NCBI RefSeq assembly: GCF_025244845.1
Contig: NZ_CP104264.1
Coordinates: 248,001-312,000 of the forward strand
Reading direction: 5' to 3'
DNA from: Arthrobacter sp. zg-Y1171
GTDB taxonomy: Bacteria > Actinomycetota > Actinomycetes > Actinomycetales > Micrococcaceae
DNA: 64,000 nt
Of this stretch, positions 43,825-52,145 are shown in pieces. Every line of letters begins with the position of its first letter. Position 1 is the first letter of the stretch. Made by a program: the position numbers and the translations under genes. The notes under the pieces are model-generated. The model searched no databases, had not been told where the DNA came from, and worked only from the letters and a program-made list of their open reading frames with translations.

Positions 43825-44124
43825 GTGATCTTCAAAGCTGTTGGCGACGTACGCCCCTACCCTGACCATGGATACGTAACACCGAAGGACTGGGCAGCGG
43901 TACCTCCCCGGCAGGTTCGCCTGGATGAACTGGTGACCACGAAGGCCACACTGGACCTTGGCGCGCTGCTGGCCGAGGATTCCACCTTTTTCGGAGACCT
44001 GTTCCCGCACGTCGTCCAATGGAAGGGCACCATGTACCTTGAAGACGGATTGCACCGGGCCGTAAGGACGGCATTGCACCAGCGGACCATACTGCACGCA
44101 CGCGTGCTGGTCCTCGATGACTAA
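43825..44124 (+). CDS. Small conserved actinobacterial protein with DGxHR motif
   Basis: A 99-aa protein from GTG 43825: VIFKAVGDVRPYPDHGYVTP, then VRLDELVTTKATLDLG and YLEDGLHRAVRTALHQRTIL. The DG-x-HR segment resembles the ParB/sulfiredoxin N-domain, and databases sometimes label relatives as VapB-type antitoxin; I see no toxin beside it. No ribosome site precedes the GTG; TACTCT at 43813-43818 could be a -10 box giving a leaderless message. The stop overlaps the LytR_C gene by eight bases. Confidence 0.6.
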   Translation: MIFKAVGDVRPYPDHGYVTPKDWAAVPPRQVRLDELVTTKATLDLGALLAEDSTFFGDLFPHVVQWKGTMYLEDGLHRAVRTALHQRTILHARVLVLDD

Positions 44125-44794
44125 GGAGCCCCTTGAGGGGCGGCACCGCGGCAACCCGGCGAGGAACGATCCAAGGGAATGGCACGGGCACCGGATCATC
44201 ACCGGCGGCGACCTCGGTGCGGTATTTGCACCGACCGACGAACCGGAGCTGGTCCGGCGCGCGAGACGGCGCCGCCGGCTGCATAATTCAGTGGTCGGGA
44301 TCCTGGCGTTGTTCCTGGTGGCCGCGGTGATCCTGGCGCAGGGATTGATTTCGGGGTGGGTACGGCTGCCCGTGGCAGCACCCAGTACCTCTGCGGGTCC
44401 GGTGGACGAATGTCCGGCCGGGCCTTTTCCGTATCTGGACCCCGCCACCGTGACGGTCAATGTCTACAACGCGACGGCGTCGCCGGGCCTGGGCGGAACC
44501 GTCGGAGACGCCCTGAATGAGCGCGGCTTCCGGGTGGACCGGGTAGGCAACAGCAGCGTGAACCGTTCCGGCATGACCGCGCTGGTGCTTTCCGGACCCT
44601 CCGGGGCCGCCGCTGCCTACACGCTGCAGCAGCACATTCCCGGCACGGACTACGTTATGGACGAGCGGACGGACGCATCGGTGGACGTGGTGATCGGCTC
44701 CGGATTCCAGGAACTTCTCCCGGCGGAACAGGCCGTGGCAGCGGGCCCGGGTGCCCTGAGCTGTCCAGGCACTTCGACGCCGGACGGACAGTAA
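44117..44794 (+). CDS. LytR C-terminal domain envelope protein
   Basis: A 225-aa protein with a cytoplasmic basic N-terminus (VRRARRRRR), one membrane helix (about 57-75: SVVGILALFLVAAVILAQGL) and an extracellular LytR_C domain. The domain reads VTVNVYNATASPGLGGTVGD then ALNERGFRVDRVGN. LytR_C modules usually accompany LytR-CpsA-Psr enzymes that attach polymers to the cell wall, but no LCP catalytic domain is present here. It lies five bases upstream of the PPTase start, so it may belong to the Pls locus. Confidence 0.82.
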   Translation: MTKEPLEGRHRGNPARNDPREWHGHRIITGGDLGAVFAPTDEPELVRRARRRRRLHNSVVGILALFLVAAVILAQGLISGWVRLPVAAPSTSAGPVDECPAGPFPYLDPATVTVNVYNATASPGLGGTVGDALNERGFRVDRVGNSSVNRSGMTALVLSGPSGAAAAYTLQQHIPGTDYVMDERTDASVDVVIGSGFQELLPAEQAVAAGPGALSCPGTSTPDGQ

Positions 44795-44799
44795 CCGCG

Positions 44800-45543
44800 G
44801 TGGGCCTGCCGCACAGTGAAACACACACGTTTCCACCCCGGCAGGAACCGGGACTGCTGCGGCTGGCCGTATGGCCGCTGGACACGGTGGACCTTCGGGC
44901 AGCGGACAGCTTGGGCGCCGCCGTGCGCGCACGGGCGGAGGGGTTCCATCACGAGGAGGACCGCCGTCGTTTCCTGGCCGGACGGCTGGCCGCGCGGTCC
45001 TTCGTGGCAGCGTACCTGCACGCACCCGAGGATGCGGTGAGCGCAGCGGCGCACTGTCCCGACTGCCTGCACGGCAATGACGGAAGCCACGGGGAGCCGC
45101 GCTATTTCATTGCGGGCGAGCCAATCCCGTTCAAGGTCAGTTTCAGCCGTTCCGGGAACTGGCTCGCGGCGGCGCTCGCCGAGACGCGTGTGGGAGTGGA
45201 TTTGGAAGACGCAGCCGCACGGGCTTTCGCGGATACGGCGGTCGAGGACGTCATGGCCACCGATACGGAAAAGGCGGCCATCGCCGCCGTCCCGGTTCCG
45301 AACCGCCCCCGCCTGCGGGCGCAGATCTGGGTACGCAAGGAAGCCCTGCTGAAGGCGTCCGGGCAGGGGCTGCGGGTTGATCCCCGCAGTGTGGAAACGG
45401 ATTTCGGCGAACGGGGGCGCGGAAACGGCGTCGGGTTCACCGGGCTGCGCGCGTACGACGTCGAGCCGGAGGAGTTGGGGCTGCCCGCCTCCTTTGCGCT
45501 GTCCTACGCCGTGGACGCGGGTAAGGCGGACGGGTTGGCTTAG
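44800..45543 (+). CDS. 4'-phosphopantetheinyl transferase (Sfp type)
   Basis: A 247-aa enzyme that moves the phosphopantetheine arm of CoA to a carrier-domain Ser. GVDLEDAAARAF carries the Mg-binding Asp/Glu and WVRKEALLKASGQGL the catalytic Lys-Glu. FKVSFSRSGNW precedes. It starts at GTG 44800, five bases after the LytR_C gene. Its obvious client is the carrier domain of the nearby synthetase (Ser578). Convergent with the acyltransferase-like gene, overlapping by four bases. Confidence 0.88.
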   Translation: MGLPHSETHTFPPRQEPGLLRLAVWPLDTVDLRAADSLGAAVRARAEGFHHEEDRRRFLAGRLAARSFVAAYLHAPEDAVSAAAHCPDCLHGNDGSHGEPRYFIAGEPIPFKVSFSRSGNWLAAALAETRVGVDLEDAAARAFADTAVEDVMATDTEKAAIAAVPVPNRPRLRAQIWVRKEALLKASGQGLRVDPRSVETDFGERGRGNGVGFTGLRAYDVEPEELGLPASFALSYAVDAGKADGLA

Positions 45544-46724
45544 CGGCCCCGCTTGGCGGAACGGGTGTCCGGGTGCCGCCGAAGGACGGAGTCCCGCGCG
45601 GAAGCGGCGCCACGGGAGACGAGTTTCTCCAACGGCCCCTGTTTCCCCGCCCGCTGCCAGATCACCGCGAAGATTACGAATGCAATGATCTGAAGCCAGA
45701 GGGAGAATTCCGGGAGGTCGGCCAGTGCCCCGGTGCCGAGGAAAAGCAGATGGGTGCAGTACAGGGTAAGCGTCATCCGGCCGGGCGCGGACAGGAGAAG
45801 CAACGCCTTGCCCGCAAAGCGTGCGACCAGCAGCATGGCGCCGAGCACGCCCGTGGCAACTCCCATGGTGTGCAGCAGGTCGAATGGTGTGGTGCTGTGC
45901 GGTGCGGCGATGGACAGCCACCACCAGGAGCTGGTGGGAAGGTACCCGTCGGTGCCCCACACCAGGATGCCCTGGAGATCGTCGGAACCTAGATACGGTT
46001 CCGATGCCAGCAACCGGTCAAACCCGGGACCGGCGAGCAAGAGCCGGGAGCCGAACCAGGCAGCCGCGGCAAGTGCCGCGCCTGACCCCAGCAGCACCAG
46101 CTGCACTCTGGTCCGGTCCAGGCTCATCCTGCCGATAGCGAGCCCGGCGGCAATGTAGGCCAGCCATGGAATGGCAGGGTAGGTTCCTGTCAGCAAAAGC
46201 TGGCTCGCCAAGACGCCGGGTTCGGTGACCACAGTGGAGAACGTGGGGTCGTACCCGGGCGCAGGGAGGTAATCCCGCAGGCCCTGCATCAGGGCCGGCC
46301 CCAGCAGCGCGAACCCCGCCGCGGCGATGAGCAGCGTCCGGGTGGATACCCCCAGCAGCGGAACTGCCAGCAGGAACATGGCGCCGTAGTACGCCAGGAT
46401 GATGAAGGCGTCCATGTCCACATAGGCGATGGCCAGGCCAAGGGCGGTGACCAGTCCCGCCCTTGCCGCCAGGCTCCACCGGGCCGCAGCCAGGAAGTGT
46501 CCCCCTTCCGTCCGGGCTTTTCGGGTGGTGAAGGCCAAGGTCACCCCGGCCAGAAGGGCAAAGAGCGCGGCCGCCTTGCCGGCGAACAGCAGCCACGTCA
46601 GCGTCGGCTCGACGTCTTCGTCCGCGGCAGGCAGGACATGGATCGCCATCATCCCGAAAAGCGCCAGCCCGCGCGCAGCGTCCACTCCTGACAGCCTGGG
46701 CCTCGATGTAGCTACGGAAGACAT
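45540..46724 (-). CDS. DUF418/HGSNAT-like multi-pass acyltransferase-like protein (copy 1)
   Basis: A 394-aa membrane protein with about ten helices. LSGVDAARGLALFGMMAIHV is the typical start of DUF418/DUF1624/heparan-alpha-glucosaminide acetyltransferase-like proteins, containing the His on the membrane face. Such proteins can move acetyl or other acyl groups to substrates outside the membrane. A paralogue lies at 52146-53510, sharing GPLEK near the end and most helices. Divergent from the synthetase gene across 386 bp. Confidence 0.78.
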   Translation of the reverse strand: MSSVATSRPRLSGVDAARGLALFGMMAIHVLPAADEDVEPTLTWLLFAGKAAALFALLAGVTLAFTTRKARTEGGHFLAAARWSLAARAGLVTALGLAIAYVDMDAFIILAYYGAMFLLAVPLLGVSTRTLLIAAAGFALLGPALMQGLRDYLPAPGYDPTFSTVVTEPGVLASQLLLTGTYPAIPWLAYIAAGLAIGRMSLDRTRVQLVLLGSGAALAAAAWFGSRLLLAGPGFDRLLASEPYLGSDDLQGILVWGTDGYLPTSSWWWLSIAAPHSTTPFDLLHTMGVATGVLGAMLLVARFAGKALLLLSAPGRMTLTLYCTHLLFLGTGALADLPEFSLWLQIIAFVIFAVIWQRAGKQGPLEKLVSRGAASARDSVLRRHPDTRSAKRGR

Positions 46725-47110
46725 GCTTTGGATCCCATCGGCAGGTGTTGTCCAGCGCCCCTGTCGAGTGCCGGGGTGGACCACACAACCAACGGCATCT
46801 GTCCGTAACCTATCGGAAACCTAAGCGCAGGCTGTGAAGCACCGGAAGCGGTTTTTACCTGTGCCCTGGTTGCCCGTCCTGACGCGGGACGCCCATGGAA
46901 CGAAATTCAGTTCGGGTAGTGGTCCGAGTAGCCGCGGAGGTGGGGAAGTAATTAACCCCGTACCGAATGGACTCCTGCGTGCCCGCGGTACTCATGTGAA
47001 CCCGCCGTCATTTTCCTAGTCTTCCCTGCATCGCCCCGGCCGTCGCCGGGCTCAGGTTGTGGTCCCTCGACCACGGATATGAGATGTACCAGCAGGGAGA
47101 ACTGCTTTCT
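46725..47110. promoter_or_regulatory. Divergent upstream region of the Pls synthetase gene
   Basis: No gene is seen in these 386 bases. An inverted repeat GTGGTC-CCTC-GACCAC at 47059-47074 lies just before the ribosome site AGCAGGGAGAA (47090-47100) of the synthetase and could fold in the mRNA leader or bind a regulator. AT-rich GTAATTAAC near 46950 may belong to a promoter. Confidence 0.45.
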
Positions 47111-50100
47111 ATGAACACGCCCGAAAACCCGCAAGCCGTGGCGACAGGACCATTAGCCATCCGGCACCCGGCCGCCTCCGGCAGCAAGACCGCACCACTC
47201 CTTCCGCAAAGGGAACCATCAGTAGCAAGCCCCGGTCACGTTCCCGCAGGATTGGCGGTGCTTCACGGGGGCCGCACACCGGAGCAGCGGACACTGGTCG
47301 ATATCATCACCGAAACGGTCTCCGCCTATCCGGGCGCACCCGCCATCGATGACGGAACCGTCTCCTTGACCTACGCCGAACTTGAGCTCCGTGTGCAGGA
47401 CCTCGCGAAACGGCTGTGGGCCGGCGGCATCGGTGCAGGAGACCGGGTGGGAATCTATGTCCCCTCCGGTTCCGTGGACCTGTACATAGCTATTCTCGGG
47501 GTGCTGTACTCCGGGGCCGCCTACGTCCCGGTGGATACGGACGAACCGGCCGGCCGTGCCGAAACGGTGTGGGCCGAAGGCGGAGTCTGCGCGGTAATTG
47601 AAGCAGGGTTGGAGCTGAACCTTCTCCAGGGCGTCCCCAGCGGCGGACACAGCCCCCAACCGCACCCCGAAGACGATGCGTGGATCATCTTCACTTCCGG
47701 TTCCACGGGTAAGCCCAAGGGCGTGGCCGTCACCCACCGCTCCGCGGCTGCCCTGGTGGATGCCGAATCTTCGCTCTACTGCGCCGGTGCGCCGCTTTCC
47801 CCAGGGGACCGGGTCCTGGCCGGGCTGTCCGTCAGCTTTGACGCCTCATGCGAGGAGATGTGGCTGGCGTGGGCCCACGGTGCGTGCCTGGTTCCGGCGC
47901 CTCGATCCGTGGTGCGGTCCGGAGCCGACCTCGGCCCCTGGCTCGTTGAACGGAGGATCACTGCCGTTTCAACAGTGCCCACCCTTGCCGCGCACTGGTC
48001 CACCGAGACCCTTGACCGCGTGCGGCTGCTGATTTTCGGCGGAGAAGCCTGCCCGGAGGACCTGGTCCGGCGTCTGGCAGCCCCCGGGCGGGAGGTCTGG
48101 AACACCTACGGCCCCACTGAAACCACGGTGATAGCCTGCGGCGCGCTTTTAGATGGACAGTCCACCGTCCGGATTGGCCTGCCGCTGAACGGCTGGAGCC
48201 TCGCCGTCATCGGCGAAGACGGGAACCCCGTGCGCTGGGGGGAAGTGGGCGAACTGGTCATCGGCGGTGTAGGGGTTTCGCGGTACCTCGATCCGAAAAA
48301 GGACGCCGAGAAATTCACCCCGCTTCCCGCCCTCGGATGGGAGCGGGCCTACTACAGCGGAGACCATGTCCGTGCAGACCAAGAGGGCCTCGTCTTCGTG
48401 GGGCGAGTGGATGAGCAGATCAAACTGGGCGGCCGGCGGGTTGAACTCGGCGAGATTGACGATGCCCTAAGCCGGCTGCCGGGCGTGGCCGCGGCTTCAG
48501 CCGCCGTCCATTCCACCCAGTCCGGAAACCAGGTGCTGGCTGGATACCTGGTCCCGGCGGCCGGCGCCACCCTGGACCTTGGCGCCGCGCGGGCCCAACT
48601 GGCACAGAACCTGCCGGCATCCATCGTCCCGTCGCTGGGGATCGTCGATGAGCTGCCGATGAAGGCCTCGGGGAAAGTCGACCGCAAGGCCCTGCCCTGG
48701 CCCCTGCCTGTGATGGAAACCCCCACCGACGTCCGGGTGGAGCTCAACGCCGATCTGCGTTGGCTGGGCCAGCGGTGGACCGATCTGCTGGGCCCGCTGC
48801 CGCTGACCGAGGAAAGCGATTTCTTTGCCCTGGGCGGAGCCAGCCTGGCCGCCGCCCAATTGGTCTCTGCACTGCGGGAACGTTACCCGAAGGTCTCGGT
48901 CGCCGATATCTACGAGCACCCGACGCTGATCACGATGTCCGAGCACTTGGCGTCGCTGCGCGATTCAACCCTGGACGTCCGCGAAACCCCCGAATCGCCC
49001 TGGTGGCTGGGGCTGGTCCAGGCGCCGCTGATCGTGGCGCTCTACGGGATTACGGGCCTGCGGTACGTCACCGGCATCGCCGTCGTATGCATGGTGATGT
49101 TCCATGTCGTGGGCAGCCCCTGGACCCCGGATCCACCCGTGGTTCCCACCCTTGCGGCCTGGCTGGCCTTGTACAGCCTGCCGGCACGGATGATCGCCGC
49201 GGTGGTGTCCTCCAGGTTGCTGCTCCTGGGGATCGGCCCCGGCATTTATCGGCGCGGCGGCAGCACCCACCTGAGGCTGTGGGCAGCGGAGCGGATAGTG
49301 ACGTACTGCAAGCTCGAACCCATCATGGGATCCCCGCTCGGCACATGGTATGCCCGCCAGCTGGGCTGCAACATCGGCGAAGGCGTGCACCTTGACGCCA
49401 TGCCGCCCGTTACCGGTTTTGCGTCGATCGGCGACCGGTCTTCCATCGAATACGAAGTAGACCTGGCGGGCCACTGGATCGAAGGCGGGCAGCTCCACAT
49501 CGGCAGGATCCAGATCGGTGAAGACGTACGGATCGGTGCACGGTCCACGCTGATGGGCGGGGCGAAAGTGGGCCGCGGAGCCGAAACGGAACCGGGCACC
49601 CTGGTCTCCGGCGAAATCCCCGCCTATGAGCTCTGGGCAGGATCCCAGATGCGGAAGACCGGCAGCGCCGGGGCGGGATGGCCCGAGGAAGCAGCGCCTG
49701 CCGCTGAATCCCGAAGCGTGCGGCTGCTCTACCCGGCGTCCCTGGCCGGCATCGCGTTGTTGAATCTCCTTTCCATAGCACCCGGGTCCGCCCTGATGCT
49801 GTGGTTGCTGAACGGTGTTTCCTCTTTCACCGATGCGTTGTGGATCCTGGCCGTCTGGGCACCGGTCTTCGTGGTGATTTCCATGCTGATGTTCCTCGCG
49901 CTCACCGCCGCCGTGGTCCGCGGTACCGCCCACCTGATGCCGCCGGGCATGCACCCGGCGGACGGCATGACAGGCTGGGCGTCCTGGTTGAGCAACCTGA
50001 TGCTTAGCCGGTCGCTGATTACGATGTATCCGATCTATGCCAGCGTGCTCACGCCGGTGTGGATGCGGCTCCTGGGCGCGAAGGTCGGCCGGCACGTGGA

Positions 50101-51166
50101 AATCTCCACTATGGAAACCGTGCCGCACCTGACGCGGCTGGAGGACCGGACCTTCCTGGCGGACCATTCCATGATGTCGGCGCGGCGGGTGCGGCAGGGA
50201 TGGCTGCACCTCGGTCCCGCGAGTGTCGCGGAACAATCCTTCGTCGGGAACTCGGCGATCGTGGGGCCGGACACACATGTGCCGGGGAACTCCCTGATCG
50301 CGGTACTTTCTTCGGCTCCCGGGAATATGCCGGCGGGTACGTCCTGGTTCGGGCGTCCGGCGGTTGAGCTTCCGCGGCCGGTGCAGGTGGGGGACACCGC
50401 ACGGACCTACGATCCTCCCCGACGCCTGCTGGTTGCCCGAAGCGCAGTTGAAGCCTGCAGGATCCTGCCGGCGGTGATCACGGCCTGGCTGGCCCTGCTG
50501 ACCGTGTGGGCTTTGGCCGGACTGTATGACACCTTCGGGTTCCTCACGGCCGTCCTGTGGTCCGGTCCGGTCCTCCTGCTGAGCGGGATCGCCGCAGCGC
50601 TCATCGCCGTCATGGCGAAGTGGCTGCTGGTGGGCCGTTTCGAAACTTCGGAGTACCCGCTGTGGAGTTCCTTTGTCTGGCGGAACGAGCTGGCGGACGT
50701 GTTTTCGGAATCCCTCGCCGTTCCCGGATTGGTGCGGATGAGTCTGGGCACCCCGATGCTCAACGCCTGGCTGCGCTGGATGGGGGCGCGGATCGGCCGC
50801 AGCGTTTGGTGCGAAACCTGGTGGCTGCCGGAATTCGACCTGATACAGGTGGGCGACGGAGCGAGCATCAACCGCGGCACGGTACTGCAGACCCATCTTT
50901 TCCATGACCGGATCATGCGCCTGGACGAAGTAACGCTGGGCGACGGTTCCACGCTGGGACCCAACAGCATCGTGCTGCCGGGCAGCGCCATCGAAGTGGG
51001 CGGCACCGTTGGTGGCTGCTCGTTGGTGATGCGCGGGGAAAGCGTCCCAACGAACAGCGCCTGGTGCGGGAACCCGTTGGCACATTGGGGCCAGAGCCGC
51101 CCCACGGAACGCCGTGCCCGCCACCGTAAATCGATCGAGTACAAAACTGTAGGAGCAGGATTATGA
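47111..51166 (+). CDS. pls: Pls/PosA family membrane nonribosomal peptide synthetase
   Basis: A 1351-aa synthetase. Adenylation domain about 55-530: IIFTSGSTGKPKGVAVTHRS (A3), NTYGPTETT (A5), YYSGDHVRADQEG (A7), GKVDRKALPW with Lys522 (A10). Carrier domain 545-615 with Ser578 in LGGAS. Then three membrane blocks (about 635-705, 872-935, 1112-1175) separate three left-handed-helix-like soluble domains, as in epsilon-poly-L-lysine synthetase, where these domains join monomers iteratively. Pocket residues D244, A245, E248, S287, I308, G310, T332, V340, I341, K522 resemble the lysine code. No condensation or thioesterase domain. Stop overlaps dapA by four bases. Confidence 0.88.
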   Translation: MNTPENPQAVATGPLAIRHPAASGSKTAPLLPQREPSVASPGHVPAGLAVLHGGRTPEQRTLVDIITETVSAYPGAPAIDDGTVSLTYAELELRVQDLAKRLWAGGIGAGDRVGIYVPSGSVDLYIAILGVLYSGAAYVPVDTDEPAGRAETVWAEGGVCAVIEAGLELNLLQGVPSGGHSPQPHPEDDAWIIFTSGSTGKPKGVAVTHRSAAALVDAESSLYCAGAPLSPGDRVLAGLSVSFDASCEEMWLAWAHGACLVPAPRSVVRSGADLGPWLVERRITAVSTVPTLAAHWSTETLDRVRLLIFGGEACPEDLVRRLAAPGREVWNTYGPTETTVIACGALLDGQSTVRIGLPLNGWSLAVIGEDGNPVRWGEVGELVIGGVGVSRYLDPKKDAEKFTPLPALGWERAYYSGDHVRADQEGLVFVGRVDEQIKLGGRRVELGEIDDALSRLPGVAAASAAVHSTQSGNQVLAGYLVPAAGATLDLGAARAQLAQNLPASIVPSLGIVDELPMKASGKVDRKALPWPLPVMETPTDVRVELNADLRWLGQRWTDLLGPLPLTEESDFFALGGASLAAAQLVSALRERYPKVSVADIYEHPTLITMSEHLASLRDSTLDVRETPESPWWLGLVQAPLIVALYGITGLRYVTGIAVVCMVMFHVVGSPWTPDPPVVPTLAAWLALYSLPARMIAAVVSSRLLLLGIGPGIYRRGGSTHLRLWAAERIVTYCKLEPIMGSPLGTWYARQLGCNIGEGVHLDAMPPVTGFASIGDRSSIEYEVDLAGHWIEGGQLHIGRIQIGEDVRIGARSTLMGGAKVGRGAETEPGTLVSGEIPAYELWAGSQMRKTGSAGAGWPEEAAPAAESRSVRLLYPASLAGIALLNLLSIAPGSALMLWLLNGVSSFTDALWILAVWAPVFVVISMLMFLALTAAVVRGTAHLMPPGMHPADGMTGWASWLSNLMLSRSLITMYPIYASVLTPVWMRLLGAKVGRHVEISTMETVPHLTRLEDRTFLADHSMMSARRVRQGWLHLGPASVAEQSFVGNSAIVGPDTHVPGNSLIAVLSSAPGNMPAGTSWFGRPAVELPRPVQVGDTARTYDPPRRLLVARSAVEACRILPAVITAWLALLTVWALAGLYDTFGFLTAVLWSGPVLLLSGIAAALIAVMAKWLLVGRFETSEYPLWSSFVWRNELADVFSESLAVPGLVRMSLGTPMLNAWLRWMGARIGRSVWCETWWLPEFDLIQVGDGASINRGTVLQTHLFHDRIMRLDEVTLGDGSTLGPNSIVLPGSAIEVGGTVGGCSLVMRGESVPTNSAWCGNPLAHWGQSRPTERRARHRKSIEYKTVGAGL

Positions 51167-52131
51167 GTACATCTACGGACAACGCAGGGACAACGGTCTC
51201 CCGGCGGTTCGGCACCGTGCTGACCGCAATGGTCACGCCCATGGACGAACGCGGCCAACTGGACCAGACCGGCGCCGAGGAGCTGGCCCGATGGCTGCTG
51301 CGGACCGGCTGGAATGACGGCGTGGTGGTCAACGGCACCACCGGGGAGTCCTTCGCAACCTCGGACTGGGAAAAAGCGTCGATGATCCATTCCGCCAAGC
51401 GGGTCACCGCGGGCACCGAGCGGCGGGTTATCGCCGGAGTGGGCTCCACCGACACACGGCACAGCATCGAGCTGGCTCGGGCCGCGGCCGAACAGAAGGC
51501 AGACGGGCTGCTGGTGGTTGCCCCGTACTATTCACGCCCCACGCAAAAAGGCCTGCTGCGCCACTTCGAAGCCATTGCCGACAGCACCGACCTGCCGGTG
51601 ATGCTCTACGACATCCCTGCCCGCACCGGCGTCGCAATCGCCCCCGAAACCTTGGTGGCGGCCGGCCGCCATCCGAACATCGTTGCGGTGAAGGACGCCA
51701 AGGGGGATCTCGTATCCTCCTCCTGGGTCATGAAGCACAGCGAGCTGGTCTATTACTCGGGTGATGACGCATTGAATCTGCCCCTGATGTCCGTTGGTGC
51801 CGTCGGCGTCGTTTCGGTGGTCGGACACGTCGCCGCTGACCGGCTGCGTGCCCTGACAGTCGCGTACCGGCAGGGCCGGGTGGATGACGCGCTGCGGATT
51901 CACCGTGACCTGCTGCCGATCTACACCGGTATGTTCCGGTGCCCCGGCGCGGCATCGGCCAAGGCGGCGCTTCGGAAACTGGGGCTGCCCGCCGGCCCCG
52001 TCAGGGGGCCGCTGACGGACCTGAGCGAAGAGGAGACCGAACTGCTTGTGGCGGACCTCGCCGCCGCGGGATTGCCGACTACGCTTGCGCCCGCCCCCGC
52101 ACTCCCCGAAACTCTGGCACGGGCGCATTGA
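51163..52131 (+). CDS. dapA: Dihydrodipicolinate synthase family protein
   Basis: A 322-aa class I aldolase. VNGTTGESFATSDWEK binds pyruvate, VMLYDIPARTGVAI contains the catalytic Tyr, and VAVKDAKGD the Schiff-base Lys. DapA condenses pyruvate with aspartate semialdehyde in the first committed step to diaminopimelate and lysine. ATG 51163 lies in the stop of the synthetase (ATGA overlap), so the two are made together. In this context it probably boosts lysine or diaminopimelate supply for the synthetase rather than serving cell-wall growth alone. A sialic-acid-lyase activity is less likely. Confidence 0.85.
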   Translation: MSTSTDNAGTTVSRRFGTVLTAMVTPMDERGQLDQTGAEELARWLLRTGWNDGVVVNGTTGESFATSDWEKASMIHSAKRVTAGTERRVIAGVGSTDTRHSIELARAAAEQKADGLLVVAPYYSRPTQKGLLRHFEAIADSTDLPVMLYDIPARTGVAIAPETLVAAGRHPNIVAVKDAKGDLVSSSWVMKHSELVYYSGDDALNLPLMSVGAVGVVSVVGHVAADRLRALTVAYRQGRVDDALRIHRDLLPIYTGMFRCPGAASAKAALRKLGLPAGPVRGPLTDLSEEETELLVADLAAAGLPTTLAPAPALPETLARAH

Positions 52132-52145
52132 GCAAAGGGGGAAGC

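Noticed and set aside
43825..44124. VapB antitoxin of a toxin-antitoxin system
   Set aside because: No PIN-domain toxin adjacent and the DGxHR motif fits a ParB-like fold better.
48965..51124. Long minus-strand open frame opposite the synthetase C-terminus
   Set aside because: Arg/His/Gly-rich shadow with no recognisable motif; plus strand has clear Pls domains.
47111..51166. Siderophore or cyclic-peptide NRPS
   Set aside because: One A domain, no condensation or thioesterase domain, and the C-terminal membrane/tandem-domain half fits Pls/PosA instead.
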